This document shows positions 6,954 to 8,133 of a DNA stretch of 8,133 bases, in pieces. The notes beneath the pieces were generated by a model that saw only the letters and a program-made list of their open reading frames with translations, made no database searches and was not told where the DNA came from. Numbering within the stretch: the stretch's first letter is position 1; every line of letters starts with the position of its first letter. This stretch comes from an uncultured Bacilli bacterium (GTDB lineage: Bacteria > Bacillota_I > Bacilli_A > RF39 > UBA660): contig CANRPZ010000054.1 in assembly GCA_947632625.1 (NCBI GenBank), positions 1 to 8,133 of the forward strand. Direction: 5' to 3'. A program made the translations under genes and the position numbers.

Positions 6954-7217
6954 ATGAAAAAAGAATTAAATAATTTAATTGAAAATACCATTCATAAAAA
7001 TCATTTGGTAAAGATAAATGAAAAATTGTATTTAAAACAATATCAAATTGATATTTTAGAATTAAACCATATTCCTTATCAAAATTGTCACAGTATTGCA
7101 GAGATTTTATTTTTAATTGATGAGGCTTTAGAAGATAGTGATGGTATGGATGACTCTTTAGATGATGTTGCTAAAGATTTACAAGAATTTAATTATTATC
7201 ACAATACGAATAAGTAA
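6954..7217 (+). CDS. Small acidic protein of unknown function
   Basis: 87 residues from ATG 6954. This start is chosen because GAAGGGTGA (6940-6948) is a good ribosome site five bases ahead of it. The in-frame GTG at 6945 lies inside that site and has only a poor one of its own. The first half is basic and amphipathic (LIENTIHKNHLVKINEKLYL). The middle, YQIDILELNHIPYQNC followed by SIAEILFLIDEAL, looks like a pair of helices. The tail is strongly acidic (EDSDGMDDSLDDV) and closes with LQEFNYYHNTNK. No signal peptide, cysteine cluster or membrane segment is present. I do not recognise the family. It lies between the end-processing enzyme and a separately promoted membrane protein, and may be transcribed with the former or alone. 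The neat helical pattern and good ribosome site argue that it is a real gene. Confidence 0.7.
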   Translation: MKKELNNLIENTIHKNHLVKINEKLYLKQYQIDILELNHIPYQNCHSIAEILFLIDEALEDSDGMDDSLDDVAKDLQEFNYYHNTNK

Positions 7218-7227
7218 ACATAAAAAA

Positions 7228-7278
7228 GTTAATCATTGAAAAGGCCCTCCACTTTAGTTGCAGTATAATTAGATTAAC
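7228..7278 (+). repeat. Inverted repeat GTTAATC/GATTAAC upstream of the membrane protein promoter
   Basis: Seven-base arms at 7228-7234 and 7272-7278 are separated by 37 bases, and the right arm ends ten bases before the -35 box at 7289. It could be a split operator or chance. No terminator for the preceding gene is visible in this spacer. Confidence 0.2.
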
Positions 7279-7288
7279 ATAGTGAAAT

Positions 7289-7317
7289 TTGACAAATAAC
7301 TGTAAATATGATATACT
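7289..7317 (+). promoter_or_regulatory. Near-consensus extended -10 sigma-A promoter of the membrane protein gene
   Basis: A perfect TTGACA (7289-7294), an exact 17-base spacer and TATACT (7312-7317) are preceded by TG at 7309-7310, an extended -10 element. The predicted start near 7324 gives a leader of about 23 bases with AAAGGGGG (7329-7336) as ribosome site. It is the strongest promoter in the window and implies high constitutive expression. Confidence 0.88.
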
Positions 7318-7346
7318 TTAAATCAATTAAAGGGGGAAAATAAGAT

Positions 7347-7883
7347 ATGTTATTGAACATGTATTTAGGAACAACTGCTATAAGTTGGGCTATTGCATTT
7401 ACATTTGCTGTTACTTGTAATAAAAAATTAGAAAAAAAAGGATACAAATTTGTAGAAAAAAAATCAATTTTAGAAAATATTACAAGTTTTATACCAGTTG
7501 TGTTTAAAGGCTCTATTCCTATTTGTAACTTTATAAGCGCAATTACATTACTTTGCATGTGGGATATGTTTTACGAATGTTTGGAAGAGGGAATGTTAGC
7601 AAACGGTGAAATCTATATGCCTACTGAAGAAACAACAAGTAGTGAAGAAATGTCTTCTCCTAAAGAAGAAACTAATATTTATACTGAAAACATTGAAAAT
7701 ATAAACCTTGAAAAAAAATATGATGAAATGACATTAGAAGAAAAATTAGCTTATTTAGAGCGTGAAAGAAAAAGACTAAATAGTTTATCTAGAGCTATTG
7801 TACAATCTATTGAAGATGATTCAAAAGATAAAGAACAACAAGGACCTGTTTTGAGAAAAATAATGAATCAAAAAGAAAAATAA
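7347..7883 (+). CDS. Membrane protein of unknown function with acidic, coiled-coil C-terminal region
   Basis: 178 residues with two hydrophobic stretches, about 5-23 and about 46-72. The second is interrupted by prolines and one lysine (FIPVVFKGSIPICNFIS). The loop between them is lysine-rich (KKLEKKGYKFVEKKS), so the positive-inside rule would place it in the cytoplasm and both termini outside. That is inference, and the second stretch could instead be a re-entrant hairpin. Residues about 80-127 are an acidic, Ser/Thr/Glu-rich linker. Residues about 121-150 (EEKLAYLERERKRLN and around) form a likely coiled coil, and the end is highly charged. No signal peptidase site or enzymatic motif is evident, and I do not recognise the family. 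It stands as a single transcription unit, with a very strong promoter and ribosome site before it and a strong terminator after it, which suggests an abundant protein. Confidence 0.8.
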   Translation: MLLNMYLGTTAISWAIAFTFAVTCNKKLEKKGYKFVEKKSILENITSFIPVVFKGSIPICNFISAITLLCMWDMFYECLEEGMLANGEIYMPTEETTSSEEMSSPKEETNIYTENIENINLEKKYDEMTLEEKLAYLERERKRLNSLSRAIVQSIEDDSKDKEQQGPVLRKIMNQKEK

Positions 7884-7896
7884 TTATAGGATTATT

Positions 7897-7943
7897 AAGC
7901 AGAAGCCGGAAAGAAATTTCATAACTAACGGTTTCTGCTTTTT
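7897..7943 (+). terminator. Strong Rho-independent terminator after the membrane protein gene
   Basis: A 12-base-pair stem joins AAGCAGAAGCCG (7897-7908) with CGGTTTCTGCTT (7929-7940), with one G-T wobble and a 20-base loop. The 3' arm leads into five T (7939-7943). It lies 13 bases past the stop codon and isolates the membrane protein gene from the next promoter, which begins only seven bases later. Confidence 0.88.
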
Positions 7944-7949
7944 AAGTTA

Positions 7950-7978
7950 TTGAAAAGAACAAATCTTTTTGATAAAAT
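7950..7978 (+). promoter_or_regulatory. Strong extended -10 sigma-A promoter of the poly-G gene
   Basis: TTGAAA (7950-7955), a 17-base spacer and TAAAAT (7973-7978) are preceded by TG at 7970-7971. The start would be near 7985, just ahead of the GGAGG ribosome site (7991-7995). A TGATAA/TTATCA inverted repeat (7970-7975 with 7983-7988) straddles the -10 box and the start point, and could be an operator. Confidence 0.78.
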
Positions 7979-7990
7979 TAAGTTATCATA

Positions 7991-8029
7991 GGAGGAAGAA
8001 AATTATGAAGAAAAGAAATAGAATCCTCC
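7991..8029 (+). promoter_or_regulatory. Ribosome site that can pair with the early coding sequence
   Basis: GGAGG at 7991-7995 is a perfect Shine-Dalgarno core nine bases ahead of the ATG at 8005 and fixes that start. GGAGGA (7991-7996) is exactly complementary to TCCTCC (8024-8029) inside the coding region. The resulting six-base-pair stem would enclose the start codon in a 27-base loop and hide the ribosome site. Confidence 0.5.
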
Positions 8030-8133
8030 CAACCGAAACTAGCTTCGGGGGGGGGGTTATTAGAAAGTAGAAAGACGAAACCCAAGAAGCTAAAGATAAC
8101 AATGTTAATAATAAGTATAACAGGGATTCTCCT
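8005..8133 (+). CDS. 5' end of a probable phase-variable membrane protein gene, out of frame as written
   Basis: The start ATG has a perfect GGAGG site and a strong promoter. As written the frame encodes 21 residues (MKKRNRILPTETSFGGG, then VIRK) and stops at TAG 8068-8070. A run of ten G lies inside it at codons 15-18. With one G fewer, or two more, the frame continues without stop to the window end. It then encodes LLESRKTKPKKLKI followed by the hydrophobic TMLIISITGIL, that is a basic cytoplasmic N-terminus entering a membrane segment or a long-leader signal anchor. With eleven G it stops at once (TAT TAG). This is the pattern of an ON/OFF contingency gene, seen OFF here. A homopolymer error in the assembly would give the same picture. 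The product type cannot be named from 42 residues. Confidence 0.65.
8047..8056 (+). repeat. Homopolymeric tract of ten G inside a coding frame
   Basis: Ten consecutive G in a window that otherwise rarely shows more than four or five. Such tracts gain or lose units by slipped-strand mispairing during replication, switching the reading frame. The open frame requires a count divisible by three (nine or twelve). Confidence 0.9.

Noticed and set aside
7264..7269. A second promoter with TATAAT upstream of the membrane protein gene
   Set aside because: The hexamer is perfect but no acceptable -35 lies 16-18 bases upstream, whereas the promoter at 7289-7317 is near consensus.
7274..7558. Minus-strand open frame of 94 codons
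   Set aside because: It is antisense to the well-supported 178-residue membrane protein gene and its hydrophobic stretches mirror that gene. No promoter or ribosome site supports it.
6954..7883. Toxin-antitoxin reading of the small acidic protein and the membrane protein
   Set aside because: They are separately promoted, 129 bases apart, and neither shows a known toxin or DNA-binding antitoxin motif.

Overview
The window is strongly AT-rich chromosomal DNA that uses the standard bacterial code: the DUF4130-type gene ends on TGA and tryptophan is written TGG. Near-consensus sigma-A promoters, a tRNA with encoded CCA and the AT-rich codon use point to a low-GC Bacillota lineage close to the Mollicutes (for example uncultured Bacilli of the RF39, Erysipelotrichales or Izemoplasma type). 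This placement is inferred from composition and gene style only.

Layout. A complete tRNA-His (1-77, plus strand) is followed by a probable terminator and about 330 bases with no gene. A leftward operon then runs from 3868 down to 407: a radical SAM protein of the putative DNA modification/repair family (TIGR03916-like), its usual partner (TIGR03915/DUF4130-like), and a divergent GroEL-type chaperonin. The three overlap by 8 and 4 bases, so they are probably translationally coupled. A short divergent promoter region (3869-4020) separates this operon from rightward genes: a 471-residue protein of unknown function with a possible kinase-like C-terminus, then a LigD-like protein made of a 3'-phosphoesterase domain joined directly to a primase-polymerase domain with no ligase between them. 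Next come a small acidic protein, and a 178-residue membrane protein with a textbook promoter and a strong terminator.

The right edge (7950-8133) holds the most striking signal. A strong extended -10 promoter and a perfect Shine-Dalgarno sequence lead to a start codon, and a run of ten G follows 42 bases into the frame. As written, the frame stops after 21 codons. With nine or twelve G it stays open to the window end and encodes a basic segment running into a hydrophobic one. This looks like the 5' end of a phase-variable membrane or surface protein gene, seen in its OFF state.

Taken together the middle of the window is a DNA-repair neighbourhood: a radical SAM/DUF4130 pair on one strand and an end-processing PE-POL enzyme on the other. 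The chaperonin and the possible kinase-like protein are the unexplained members. No Ku, ATP-dependent ligase, uracil-DNA glycosylase or GroES gene is present in the window.
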